Positions 30,810-42,970 of a DNA stretch of 64,000 nucleotides are shown here, in pieces (positions within the stretch are counted from its first letter, which is position 1; each line of letters starts with the position of its first letter). The notes beneath the pieces are model-generated. The model saw only the letters and a program-made list of their open reading frames with translations, was not told the origin of the DNA and did no database searches. Origin of the DNA: Ceratothoa steindachneri (taxonomy: Eukaryota; Arthropoda; Malacostraca; Isopoda; Cymothoidae). The stretch lies in contig OZ018330.1 in NCBI GenBank assembly GCA_963969495.1, forward strand, positions 49,435,706 to 49,499,705, in the 5' to 3' direction. Both the position numbers and the translations under genes were made by a program.

Positions 30810-33449
30810 ATTACTCTATGAGATCCAAGAGAGAGAGCTGGGAAGAGTAAAAGTGTGTGGAAGATGCTATCGCGTTCGAAAAGGTAGCTCAGGCAGCTTG
30901 CACCGATTCACAGGAAGAGGTTAGAGGGAAAATAAAATTTACTCGATTCGTGAATTGTGGTTGGAATGGAGGTATTCTATAATTGGCTAAAAGTGTTCGA
31001 GAGTATGGTGAAATTAAAATTTTAAGATGTGCATGAGCTGTGTTTGTGGTGGGTGATAGATTTATATGGTAGAGGTGCTATGCGAGTAAAATGACTCGGT
31101 TTTAGATGTCCTTAAAATGCCATTACAAGCATGAGGAAGGGACAGACGACGCGTCTATCCCATGGTTGCCATGACAACCGAGCCTGAGAGTGCTCAAATG
31201 CCATAACTAAGCCCGGGTCTGTAGCATGCGTACAAGTAGAGGGCAGAGATAGCTGACAATTTCCGTTTCCTAGTTTGCACCATCCTATAGTACTGACCCA
31301 TACGATTATTTTAGTTGCAATGTCAATGGGATGATATTTCTGGATCAGGGATTATGTTGAAAGATAAAAAAATAATCCCATTGAAAAATAGTAGTATGAT
31401 AACACTTCCTGGTAGATCGGCGACTCGAGTTGCACAGCAAAATCCCTTTTCACTGCTCTCCTAAAGCAAGCATGACCCTCAATACAATTCTTAAAGCACT
31501 GAGTAAATCATCAAAAGAGAGGGCACTAGAAATATGAAGATTTTCTCAATTAATATTATATAGTTAGAATTCAATCTACGGGGAAAGGCTACCCAATAAC
31601 AAGATTATGATGGACATACTGTATTAACATAATTTGCCTGAACATGTGTAGAGATTTTGGTACATGTTGTTGATATTTTTTATAGTTGTTGATAGTTCCC
31701 CTGGAGCAGATGGCATCTCTGCTCCATCCGACCGATTGAGAAGTCAAAGGAGAAAACTTTGATCCTACAGCCTGTGTTTTAGGCCCAATCAAAGTTACCA
31801 CAATTTAGTGAGTCCGCGCGTTCTGTGAGTCTGTCCTGAGGGACAAGGTTAGAGCGGAAAGAGGCTGTTGCATGTTGTGTGAATTTTATAGCATACCCTG
31901 TGAAAGCGGTCCATGAAACAGCTATGAAGTGGAATTTCACTTGCAACAACTACACGTGGAATATATCCAAGTGGGGTGGTCCCACTCCAGCCTTGCCATT
32001 TGGACGTACTACCTGACGTAACCAGTGCAGCCTTATGCACCGAGAATGGCAGCAAGGAGGTGGTCAACCCATTCCACGCAAGGAAGGGGTTATTGGGAGC
32101 AAACCGATCCTCGCATTAATCGTGCCGCAGATCCATGGAGTAAATATAAATTAAAAGGTTTATTATATTTTCAAATACCGGTATTAGGACGCTAATACCG
32201 ATATTGTTCATTACCGGTTTTTAGTAAATAGCATTATTAAAATACCAGTGTTCACCCATTAAGACCAGGGTATTTAAGATTTTGGGAAAGGGACCTTGAA
32301 GTCGATACGGGAATGCGGATGTGTATGCTCAGGGCTGTTCACTGATCTCGGGGAGAGAGGGGGAGGGGTTACGAGAAAAACGTTCCGGTTCGGGAAGAAG
32401 AGGGACTGAAAAGTTTTGAACTTATTCAAGGGAGTCGTAGAGTGGAAGTATCATGGGATCTGTCTAGGGGAAAGTCGCAGTAGTCAATGTGGAGGATGAA
32501 AGCGTGGATGAGGAAACTCAAAGCCTTTGTGGTCAAAGTGGAAGTGGATACGGAGAAAGCAGAGGTAGTTAGGTAATTGATCTCCGCCCCTAAAGCAGGG
32601 CCTCCGACCAGAAAACGCAATTGACATCCATATCATAAAAGCAATCGATGGAGACACCGAAGGAACTAAGTACCGGTCCTTGTTAGACCACGAAAGGTTG
32701 GGTGTGGGGCGGTAGTATTGTGTTTTGCCCCCAATTTCGGCGAGTGTACATCCCTTCATGATACCCCTCCCTCCCCATCTGCGGTGATGTCGATATGGAA
32801 ACGCCTTTTGCTGGTTTCGAAGAGAAAGAGTGATGTGTTGCTTTTTGTGAAAAGACATGATGAGAACGTTGCGTTGCGATTGGCTATATGTGTGAAGACA
32901 TGTGTAACTGGAATGAGAAGAGAGGCAGAATGCATCAAGGTCCTGCAAGGTGGGCTGCTGTTAATAATCTTGAGAACCACTGAGTTAGTGCAAGTTATGA
33001 ATTAATAAGCAATTTTTTTTTAATCGCTAAATCTCTATTGATAGGTATTTGGTAGTATTGGTTTGATCATATGGTAAGGCGTCTTATAATAGACTGAGGG
33101 TATCTTCACTTAGTAACCGTAGGCAATGATGACGGTGAAAACCAACAAAAAAGAAATAATAAACAGAAAATAAGAAATAATTTGAAATAAAGAGGATTAA
33201 AAAGAACTACATTATTAAACTTATTAAGGAGGTGTTATAGCTGGGGAAAGAGAACACAAGACATCTATGAACATATTCGCAAGAACGCTAGATGATCCAT
33301 AAAACTCCCATTGCCATTCGGTTCAAAGTTCAGCAATTACGTGATATTGTAATCATGGAAGGTGATTCTGGAAATTACTGAATCTTGTAATTAATGGTTT
33401 AGATTGATGTCGAGTTAACTCTTAATTAATCAAAAGTAAATATAGAGTA
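30807..33449. other. unannotated DNA
   Basis: No gene recognised. The longest frame (minus, 32484-32948, 154 codons) and overlapping frames on the other strand show no family motif. About 32160-32270 has a cluster of ACCGGT-like motifs. Composition is less AT-rich at 31.1-32.9 kb than around it, so an unidentified old element is possible. Confidence 0.4.
32172..32256. repeat. cluster of AATACCGGTATT-like palindromes
   Basis: AAATACCGGTATT, AATACCGATATT, ATTACCGGTTTTT and AATACCAGTGTT lie within about 85 bp. They read as diverged copies of one 12-bp palindrome. Such clusters can be transposase or zinc-finger sites, but no owner is visible. Confidence 0.6.
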
Positions 33450-33960
33450 AAACAAAGTTATCAAACAGAATGCTTAATGGCTTTGTAAGTTAACAACTCA
33501 AAAATATACTAGTTGGCTCATTTTCTCATCAAGTTGAATTAATAAAAATTTAACATTTTTTTCTTCACCAGATCCAAACTGTACTTCGCTATATCCAAAA
33601 TATTATAAAAACCTAAACAAAGTTATCAGACAAAATAATTGATGGTTTTGTAAGTTAACAACTCAAAAGTATACTATTTGACTCATTATATCATCACTTT
33701 GAATTAAAATACATTTAACATTTTCTCCTTCATCAGATCCAAAATTTACTTCGCTATATAAAAAAAAACCATTATAAGAACCTAAACAAAGATATCAAAC
33801 AGAATACTTAATGGGTTTGTAAGTTAACAACTCTCACATATTATACTAGTTAACTCATTTTCTCATCAACTTGAATTAAAAAAACATATAACATTTTCTC
33901 CTTCAACGTATCATTGAATTAACAAAAAGATCCAAAATTTTAATTTTCTGTTCAATACTA
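33450..33960 (+). repeat. about 165-bp tandem repeat, 3 units
   Basis: CAAAGTTATCAAACAGAAT, GGTTTTGTAAGTTAACAACT and CATTTTCTCATCA... recur, with unit starts near 33455, 33618 and 33787. Units include AACATTTTCTCCTTCA and ATCCAAA(A/C)T. Confidence 0.85.
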
Positions 33961-34814
33961 AAGACATCTTTAGATTCTATTTTGAGGGTATTGCAATTAA
34001 CGATTGCAACATTTCTTCAGTGTCTTTTGCAGAATTTTGAGCGATTTATGAATAATAATCGGAGATTAGATTCTTCTTTTAATGAGACCTTCAAAAGCCT
34101 TTAATGGGGATTTTATAGTCAATTTATGTTAATGCAATTCATTTCTGTCTCGTCATAACTGGGTAGGTACCATTTTGTTCATCTAAAGGGCTGCAATCAA
34201 GGGATTGGCTCTGTAGCCAACGGAAAGAAAGGAGTCCTGAGGAATCGAAACCAAGAGGATTTGTAAAATGAATGAATGTTTGTCCTTGTATGAGACAGCA
34301 CTATTTGGGGGGGGGGGCGAGAGGAAAATACACTTACGTAAGCAGTAATAAATCACTCAAAAGAGCTTACAAGGGATGTCAGAGCCTCCACTGGAATAAT
34401 TTATGACCATGGGATAAATATGGCAAATTATTTGTTGCTTACTATTCTTGCGCTTATAGATTTATGATAAACATCATATTGGTGCCATTATTCAGGTATC
34501 TTTTGGCCAATATTTGCTAAATGACAGAACCAACGCTAATCTTGGGGGGAAAATAACACTGATATTACCTCCTACCTGTGCATCAACCTTCGAATTGGCT
34601 TAATTAAATTGGCCAGCAAGGCATATCCTAGTTGGTGGTATCTCCTTTGGCTGTAGCTTTTCAAGCCACGTGCATCAACTTGATCAACCCGTCTGTAGTT
34701 CCCGGTACGCATTACGCACCTAACATTGCTCCTAAAGGTTGCCATAATGTACCTCAACCTTAAATATTTCTATTATGGTCCGTATCCACTCAAACATTAT
34801 ATTTTTTGATTCGC
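33961..34814. other. unannotated DNA
   Basis: A G homopolymer of about 11 lies near 34308-34318. No gene seen. Confidence 0.5.
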
Positions 34815-35295
34815 CTATTCAGCCCATTAATTAAACGCTAAAAAAATATCCTAAAATATTCTCCTCACACAGCAACCCATTAATTAAACGCTAAAAAATA
34901 CCCTAAAATATTCTCATCACAAAGCAACCCATTAATTAAACGCTAAAAAATACCCTAAAATATTCTCATCACAAAGCAACCCATTAATTAAACGCTAAAA
35001 AAATACCTTTAAATATTCTAATCACAAAGCAACCCATTAATTAAACGTTAAAAAAATATCCTAAAATATTCTCGTCACAAAGCAACCCATTAATTAAACG
35101 CTAAAAAAATACCCTAAAATATTCTCATCATAAAGCAACCCATTAAACGCTAAAAAAAATACCCTAAAATATTCTCATCACAAAGCAACCCATTAAACGC
35201 TAAAAAAAATACCCTAAAATATTCTCGTCACAAAGCAACCTATTAATTAAACGGTAAAAAAATACCCTAAAATATTCTCATCACAAAGCAAGCTT
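34815..35295 (+). repeat. about 53-bp satellite, 9 units
   Basis: CCCATTAATTAAACGCTAAA, then CCTAAAATATTCTCATCACA and AAGCAA, repeat every 52-53 bp (starts near 34822, 34876, 34928, 34980). Two units (near 35139 and 35191) lack TTAATTAA internally, a shared variant that suggests they arose by duplication of one another. Confidence 0.93.
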
Positions 35296-37519
35296 TCCCG
35301 CCGACACGCTTTGCTAAGTGACCTCTATAAATCCTTTATTAAGATTTGTAGTTATTAACCGAATAATCTGAAGGTCTTGTGCGAAGTTAATCATTATGCA
35401 ATATCGAAGATGATAATTCTTAAAAAGAAATTGGTGTCTAATATAGAGCGTCAAACGTGCTTATAAATCTCATTAAGATTTTATTATCGTACCAGATTTT
35501 AAAAGCACATTATTTCCCATAATGGTTCCACCAGAGTGAATCAGTGAGTAAAGATGGGGAAAGGTAACAAAAAAAATATCTATTCGACGAGAGTCCAGGA
35601 GATAGTTGTGAGTGCTCTGTAAAGTGGTAAATAAGAGAGAACTGAATATATGTGAAAGATACATACCCGAAAATCTACCAGCAAGCGTTGGGTACCTGAA
35701 TATCATGCAATTCATCAAATGTTAGTTGCAGCATGGTTACCAATACGCCCCGTAACACACCTTTACCGGGAAGGAAACTATAAAATAAACCTTGCCAGTT
35801 AGGTTGCATTCAAGAACTTCCTGGAACAAGCTGATACGAAAATGAACTCCGTGGTTAAACTTCTTTGTCAATAATTACAGCGTGATTTTCTTGTCCCGAT
35901 CGAGCGTAAGATATAAAGCATCACATAAAGAGAAGCCGAAGATTCATTTTATCTAAACTTCAACGGCGATTTAGATTCCAACCTTTCACTCGTGATTGCT
36001 TTTTGATTGGCTTAACGAAAATCTCGCGTGTGTAGTTTCAAAATTATCAAACATGCATATTTTTATTTTCGTTTATGCTTGAAAACTGCAAAGACCTTTC
36101 AATCAAATCATAATACCTCTTTAAAACTGGTTCCCGTAATATAAGTTTCCAAACTATTCCCACTTACCCCATCGCTTTTTACTAACGTATAATTGGAGTT
36201 TGATGAAAATTATCAACTTCTTTTAGTTTTTAAAACAAGAGGCCGATGAATCCTGGAAATAGAGACGATTATGCAAATATTGACCTTTATAAGAACGCTA
36301 TAAAAGAGAAGTTTAGTTGTGATTGCATTATTACTCTTGATTGCATCAGATATTGCCATCTTTTTTCTATTTTTTTCTTTCAGTAAAAATATTTATTCTT
36401 AAAATTGTATACTATTTTAATTTATAGCTATTATTTTAACATGGTATAAAATAAAAACATTGATTTTTCAAAGAGATTTTCTCAACTTTGAAATCTCGGA
36501 TATAAAGAAAGAAATCCTACGATTTCTTTCATTCATAACGTCAGCAAAATTAAATCACAAAATGTTGAATCTGCAATAATACACAACTGCCCTCAAGTTA
36601 ATACAAGTCATGGATTTTGAACTACTTATTTAGAGTAAAGAACACTTCTTTTTCATGTATATTCTTTAGCTTCCTTTTTTTATATAATAACTCCACTTCT
36701 TAGAGGAAGAATGGTGAGTTCTGGTAAAAAGATATCGGCCACTTGAAAAAAAAAAGTAAGATTACAAGTGCTTTCGTCTTTATTTAGTAAGACCTCATTT
36801 CAGGGATTTTTTCCTTGTTGAATGACGGAAAAAGCGTTTATCATCGTAGTTTTTCTTTTACCTACAGGTTAACTTGATGAATTTGAGAGGTTTTCATTTT
36901 GCACAGACCTTGAAGCTTCTATAGAATAAAAACCATTTTATGTCATTATAAAGGGTTTACTATTAGATATTTTAAAAATTATTTTTTCTATACAAAACTG
37001 TAACATTTAAAAGCTGTTCTATAACTGATCTTTAGCCACAGATTTAAAAATACCCCTTTCGATTACTACGATTTTAAAGACATCCATTGCACCGTTCTGA
37101 TCATATTAAATTTCACCTCATTAAAAAAAAAAAATAATGTCTTCTGGGTCCTTGTGAAGGGAAAAAAGAGTTTGTGAAAAGAATACATAACTCAATCTAA
37201 ATAATATATTTCAAAATTAACAGGAGCGGGTTAAAATAAATGAATGGCCCTCATACGCTTGTGACCTTAGAGCAGGAAATGACAGAAAGCTTCTCTTTTG
37301 TCAAATTTGAGTTCTTTCAAAGGGGTAACGAATCACATATGATAAATCAACGTCTTGGTTACACCCTTTTAGTGTGTCCCATATAATGCACTAAGTTGCG
37401 AAGGGATTAACCATTGAAACTTGGCAAAGAAAGCGTCCGAAACTGCATGCAACATCGTTCGAGATAGACCAATGATCTATTACTGAACACACAGTACAGC
37501 TTTAGTTCCAAAAGCTTCA
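35296..37519. other. unannotated AT-rich DNA
   Basis: No gene recognised. TATAAAAG at 36299-36306 is an isolated TATA-box-like match with no other promoter sign. Confidence 0.5.
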
Positions 37520-37870
37520 ACTTAGTGCAAAATTCTCCTTAAGTCAATAAAGTCGCCAAGAAAATAACATTCTTAAATTTTAACATATCGAAAACGGTTA
37601 AAATTGAGAATCTGATAGGAGTACGTGATCTTGCAGAACACTTAAGAGTAGGTGTATCAAGCACAGACAGTCACTTTCATGTAAGAAAAAATGGAAAAGT
37701 GAGTTTTGCATGAGCTGACACATCAACTAAATTGCCAGTACGAAACCTGCTCCACACTGCGTCTGCAGAATACAAAAAAAAACATTCTTTGAAAGAATAA
37801 TGAATTGCAATTAGGAGTGGATTCTGTGTAACAAAAGAAAAAATCTACACAATGGCCTGATGTAAATGAA
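37520..37870 (+). pseudogene. mariner transposase helix-turn-helix and first-catalytic-block remnant
   Basis: From about 37610 the frame reads 'NLIGVRDLAEHLRVGVSSTD', then 'FHVRKNGKV', matching the mariner second helix-turn-helix ('xxxRELAExLxVSxxTVxxHLxxLGKV'). Near 37740-37830 a second frame reads 'KPAPHC', then 'KKTFFERIMNCN*EWILCNK', matching 'xNxPFLxRIVTCDEKWILYxN', with the first catalytic Asp changed and a stop next to it. Only these blocks are recognisable. It belongs to the mariner branch with a 'TCDEKW' first-aspartate motif. Confidence 0.65.
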
Positions 37871-38920
37871 GCTTCTAACCACTTTCAAAGGCGCGTGTTA
37901 AATCAAAGCAAGATCATAGCGGCCGCCTGTGCGCTGCCAAGGACGCATATTTGCTCCTCAAGGCATTTGCGATCGTCATTTGAGCCTCCAGAATCGGATT
38001 TATGGCTTTCTAAATCCACAACACCAAGAAAGAGAAAACATCTACGTGATTAGAGGCCACAAATGAAGATAGAGTCCAGGGAGACTAGTCACGAATTTAA
38101 GGTCAGGAGCTTACTGTGGATTGGTGCATCTTGACTATATAACCCCCCTTGTATGATTTTAGGGTTCGAGTAACGAGCCACAAGAACTCTCTGTGGCTTC
38201 TAGTAGCGCCATTCAGGCTATTGGGAATATATCTATGGAAGAAGAGGGCCCCATTCTCTTTCGCCACATTGTTTTTTTTCGAGTTTCTCCTTATAATGCG
38301 CCAAACACCTGCGGAGATTACACACCAATAATGGAATTTCAGTGATTCTCAACCTTTTTTGCTCTCTACCCCTTTTCATCTTATTTCGCAAAGTCATTTT
38401 CCCCATCCAAGGTTCATTTAAAGGGATACTTTCAAAATAATAATGAAACAATAAAACTGAAATATTTCGCAGATAAAAATCAAATATATTTTTAACTTAG
38501 TCAGTGACAGTTGAAAATTAAATATTTATCTCTATACTTAATTTAATCCACGACATTAAATAAAAGGATGAATTCCTGTAGGTAAGGTAGAATTTGTAGA
38601 ATTAGAATTGTAAATCAATATTCCAACAGGGTGATCTTCCAATTTGTAAGCCCAAATACCCTAAGGTTGATAACCCGTCTTTCTGATGTTAAGGTTGGGA
38701 GAGTTAAATCTGTATATTTACTTTTTATTCTTCAGGTTATTATTGATTTACTTTTCTCCCCTGTGGGGTGTTAGAATGGCGCCATTCCCACAGTACTAGA
38801 ATAAAAGGAGAGTTGCGGTGTGAGGTGGAATAAATGTGTGAAAGAAGAGTGAAAATATAATTGAACATATTCAGAAGGGATGAGAATGACAAGAAATTAT
38901 ATTGCAGATCTTTCGAGTCA
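37871..38920. other. unannotated DNA
   Basis: No gene recognised. A GC-richer stretch near 37890-38000 may be further degraded mariner sequence. Confidence 0.45.
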
Positions 38921-39645
38921 CTTCAGAAAAGGAATTGTTCATTTTAAAACATCCAGGAACATGGTCGGACCAGGAGTCACCCGAATTCGTCTGAACGAAC
39001 ATAAATACACTTATAAAGCAACAATAATTCAAAATTGAGCAGAGAGATATTTCAGAACAGCCCAATACAAGTTCGCACAACGAAGCGCCTGGTTTCGTAG
39101 GTATATTTATAAAATTGTAAGATATCAATAAAATCTTAAATTGAGAAACATTTTAGAACAGCATGATAAAGATTCGCATAACGGAAACTCCAGATTCGTC
39201 GGTATGATCATGAAATTATAGTATATGAATGAGTTCAAAATTGACCAGAGGAAATTTTCAGAACAGCCTGGTGCAGATTCGTAGATAGAAAATAAAAGTA
39301 TAGCAAATCGATGAGTTTGTAATTGAACAGAGGAACATTTCAGAATATCTCGGTGTAAGGTGCACAACGAAACGCTCGGATTCGTAGGTACGATCATAAT
39401 AAAATTATAGGATAACAATAAATTATAAATTGACCAGAGGGACATGCCAGAACAGCAGATGCGAGGTCGTATAATAGAACACCCTAGTTCGTAGTCACGA
39501 TCAGAAAATTGTAGGGTAGCAATGAATTCGAAATCGACCAAAGAGACATTTCAGAAGAGCTTGGTGCAGGATCGCACAACGGAAACTCCAGATTTGTAGG
39601 TAGGAGCATAAAATTTTAAAATATCAATGAGTTCGATATTGATCT
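38921..39645 (-). repeat. about 100-bp tandem repeat, 6-7 units, open on the minus strand
   Basis: Each unit carries AAATTGA(A/C)CAGAG, CATTTCAGAACAGC, GATTCGCACAACG, ATTCGTAGGTA and ATAAAATTATAG, at about 100-bp steps from 39030 to 39645, with one or two more diverged units before. Minus-strand frames of 138 codons (39125-39541) and 85 codons (38871-39128) run through them and repeat a Cys/Ser/Leu-rich phrase ending 'YNFMIIPTNLEFPLCES'. Because the unit is close to a multiple of three, openness may be incidental. No start, splice or promoter evidence makes it a gene. Confidence 0.8.
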
Positions 39646-40360
39646 TTCAAACCTGTAATTCTCGACTTGCAAGGTTCCAGCTAAAGAAATATCATTCACT
39701 ATTGATATCTAATTAATATCTAGTTGCAGATTATCGCCCATGTGCATCCTATTTGATACTGGTCTGGGCCCAGCATAAAGAACCACCAACCTACTAAAAA
39801 TGTAACAAATCAACAAAGAAATTAAAAACCAAAATAGAAACGTCGCAAATCTCATGGGGAGAGACTTTGTGACCACCCTGTACTGAGTGAATTAAGCGCT
39901 GCTTGTTCCCGTATAAGGAATCATTATTTTCGCTTAAGCCCACGTCAACAGGTTTTAAACTCATACTTCGGAATTCGTTTATTTTTTGTTTTGTTTCTTT
40001 GTTTTGTTTTGTTTTTCCTCCATATTCGTATCTCAGACCCGCATAGATATGAAGCGGAGAGGGGCAGATCAGAGCTGCCATAGCGTTTTCATCGACAGCT
40101 CCTAATCACGACTAATGTGTTAATTTTCATTCTCTCATCTGCTCTATTGCCTCCACCCAGCCTCAGCAAGTGGGTCTAAATTAATACCACGGTTGTTTGT
40201 GAAAATTTGTTCGTCAATGGTATAACTGCCCCACTGACCCCAACACTTAATGTTGATGAAGTCTGGAAATTCAGGTCTTTTATTTCACTTTTTCCTAATT
40301 TTGACTATTTTTACCTTATTGTTTATGAATTTTTTACTGAATATTTTTTACTGTCAGGAA
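39646..40360. other. unannotated DNA
   Basis: No gene recognised; a TTTTGTTT-rich run lies at 39980-40017. Confidence 0.5.
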
Positions 40361-40600
40361 GCCCTTGCGGGCTGAGTGGATACGGCGTTTGTTTTCCAAC
40401 GTAGTGGTAACGAGTTCGATCCCGTCAAGAGCGGACGCAAACGTCAGCGCACAGAGAGTTCTCGCTACCAATTGGTGGAGGCGCTGTGCTCACCCCTCTA
40501 TTGGGGTGGGTAGATCTTACACCTCTCACCTCACGCAAAGCCAATTACAACACTGCTTTCTTTCCTCTCCCGCCTTCGCAGCACAACACACACACTCTTT
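40361..40600 (+). repeat. tRNA-derived SINE head and body
   Basis: 40361-40432 looks like a degraded tRNA gene of 72 nt. GCCCTTG (40361-40367) pairs with CAAGAGC (40426-40432) in six of seven positions. GGGCTGAGTGGAT (40369-40381) fits the internal A box and GAGTTCGATCCC (40412-40423) fits the B box. The anticodon arm pairs poorly, so it is unlikely to be a working tRNA. A CT-rich, GC-richer body follows to about 40600, the layout of tRNA-derived SINEs, which borrow RNA polymerase III promoters. The 3' end is not certain. Confidence 0.65.
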
Positions 40601-40911
40601 GTTCCAAGGAATCCTGCCGATGGGTATCTATATCAACATACCTCTGACGCGAAACATGTCCCTCTGCCCCGGGGCAACGAAGGTTCCCCTGAACGCTGTT
40701 TGGTACAAAACATAATTCCTCCTGACACCTCTCCCCAAAGAGGACTGTCCTCTGGTGCTCTCGGGCTCACCAGGGTATCCAGGCTCACCACTATGCACCT
40801 GGTTGCAAGGAGAATGATACTTCGAGACATTTCTGAGGGAAACATAATTTAAGGACGTCGCAAAACAGAATTTATGGACGTCGCATCTCTGTTTCTCCTC
40901 TCTCCGTGATT

Positions 40912-42650
40912 GTACCTTATTGACCCCATCACCGGAAGAAAGTTCCTGATCGCTACAGGATCAGTGATGCCAATTCTCCGTAGTACGTGTGACGATTTCC
41001 AACAACAGGAGCGCAACATTTCCCCTAAGACCGCAACGGGATCCTCAATTCGTACGTTTGGTGAACGTACACTTAATTTATCTTTGGGCTTAAGACATAA
41101 TCCAACGGAAGATTTTTTTATTGTTCCGTGTAAAAAATGCGATAATTGGTGCTGATTTTTTAGTAATTTATAATCTTTTGGCTAACATTAAGAATTAACC
41201 CTTAATGGACGCTGCCCCCAATCTATCAGCAAGCGCTATTAATGAACATGTTGTTCCTCCATCACTCTCTTTTTCACTTTCAACCAGCTCTGAAGTTGAC
41301 CAACTCTTTCTGAAGTACGGCGAGCTTTACAAACCCTACAACGAGCATGGTAATAATCAAAATGTGTCTAGTGTTCCCTCTTCATATTGCCATCATGATC
41401 ATGTTGTAACGCAGAGACCGTCCGCCGTTACCGATCAGCCACGTCGTTTATCCATAAATCTTTTAAGTGTGGTTATAGATAACATTCAAGCCATGATAAA
41501 AACGAAAGTGATTAGGCTAAGTAGATCTCTCTATGCCTCATCCATTCATCTTATAAAGAAATCCGATAAAAATTACCTTATGACCTGTGAGTACCACCGT
41601 TTATATACCCGGTCTCGTTACCTCGAATTACCGTAACTTTACAAGGTTGTTCGGTGTTCTTCAAAATCGATTTAAAGGAAGCGTCTTTCCAAAACACCAG
41701 TGGAGCCATTATCCATTGTAAGAATGGCTAAAATATCGCCAGTCGGTCTATACGGAAATCCTCGTTCTTCCACAAGGTATCCACAACATTAATCATGGTA
41801 TATTAATCATGTTTTGCGTGACCTGGCCTACGTTTTCATATATGTTGATGACCTGCTCATTGCAAGCAAAAACATAGGTCAATTTTTGAAAGATTTAGAT
41901 CACTGAAATTGCCTAGTTTGTAAATCAAAATTGCAAATGTACTTTTTCAAAAGAGTCACTTGATTTTTTAGGATATAAAGTTAACTCTCAAGGTATATCC
42001 CTACAAGAGGATAGGATACGCTATCAAGGATTCTCCTAGACCAAAAGTATTGCAAAAGCTAAAGATATTTTTGCGTTTATTCAATTTTCATCGTAGATTT
42101 ATTCAAAATGATGCCACGACTCTCATTTCTCTCACGAGATTGTTAAAGAACTCAAACAAGGGTTGTCCAAAATTCAATATTGCATTTGAATAACGGCGAA
42201 GAATTCGCTTTTACTACTTTAAAAGACGATGTAGTTAAAACCACCTTTTTATTCCACCCGAAAGAAACAGACCGATCCGTTTAATTACGAATCCGCCTGA
42301 TTTAGGCTTCGTAAGTATTTTTCATGATTTTTTGAGGAAGAATGTAATACATTATGATTCTATAATAAAGCTTTCAAGGGTCTAGAATAAAAATGATCCA
42401 CGTTTTCAAAGAATTATTCGCTATAGCTCTTCGAATAAAATACAACATTTTTGTTTTCAGTAATGCAAGAGGAATTTTGGCGCTGCAAAATCTCTCAAAG
42501 TCAGGCATTCTCCAAAAGAGACCCACGTATTTGAATTCATTGGTCAGGACACTAAGGATATTCGTCACATAGCCTGAAGAGATAATCCTAGTGATGCTCT
42601 CTTCCGGGCACCCATCAGAAATTCACAGATTACCTCGAACAAGTTTATGC
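40912..42650 (+). pseudogene. Ty3/gypsy pol remnant: protease, reverse transcriptase, RNase H
   Basis: Protease: 'YLIDPITGRKFLIATGS' (40913-40965) resembles the retroelement aspartic protease start 'DxxTGxxFLVDTGS', with the catalytic Asp replaced by Ala. 'GSSIRTFGERTLNLSLGLR' and a decayed 'LGADF' follow. Reverse transcriptase: 'HHDHVVTQRPSAV' and 'KVIRLSRSLYASSIHLIKKS' (about 41390-41570) correspond to the N-terminal blocks. The first catalytic Asp block is degraded. 'YVDDLLIAS' (41840-41866) is the intact YxDD motif. RNase H/connection: 'NNGEEFAFTTLKDDVVK' (42190), 'THVFEFIGQDTKDIRHIA' then 'RDNPSDALFRA' (42525-42610), the usual end of the gypsy RNase H. Many stops and frame changes. No LTRs identified. 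Confidence 0.82.
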
Positions 42651-42970
42651 CTCTTGTTTCCCTCTTAGTTCTATATTGAATTTCTTATACTTTCATGTCG
42701 GGAAATTGATAGGAGAAGACTGGTATTTTCCTCGAGATGGGCGACGCGCGATAACTGTTCATCTGGAAGAAGAGGACCAACCGAGGATTCTTATTGTATT
42801 CTATCTAATTCTTGCTGTGAAGAGAAGTGAAACATGTTACGATGTTTTACAATGTGACACAGAAGCAAATTATTTTTTATGATTTAAATTATATAACCCT
42901 GGATCATAAATCTTCAGGATCACAGTACAAGTTAACACTACCCTCATAAGGACGAAGGAAAATCTCGACA
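42600..42970 (+). repeat. retroelement-derived repeat, copy 1 (inverted partner at 49.4-49.76 kb)
   Basis: This starts at the end of the gypsy RNase H. The frames give 'NSQITSNKFMP' and 'EKTGIFLEMGDARITVHLEE'. The complement of 49408-49760 matches it over about 350 bp at roughly 80-85% by eye (for example TATCGCGCGTCGCC, GAGGAAAATACCAGTCTTCT, CAGGGTTATATAATTTAAAT). It is probably the region between RNase H and integrase, or the 5' part of integrase, of the same gypsy family. Confidence 0.8.

Noticed and set aside
32484..32948. 154-codon minus frame
   Set aside because: No motif, and open frames also occur on the opposite strand in the same place; not supported as a gene.
36299..36306. TATAAAAG as a core promoter
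   Set aside because: Isolated match in AT-rich DNA with no convincing initiator or following gene.
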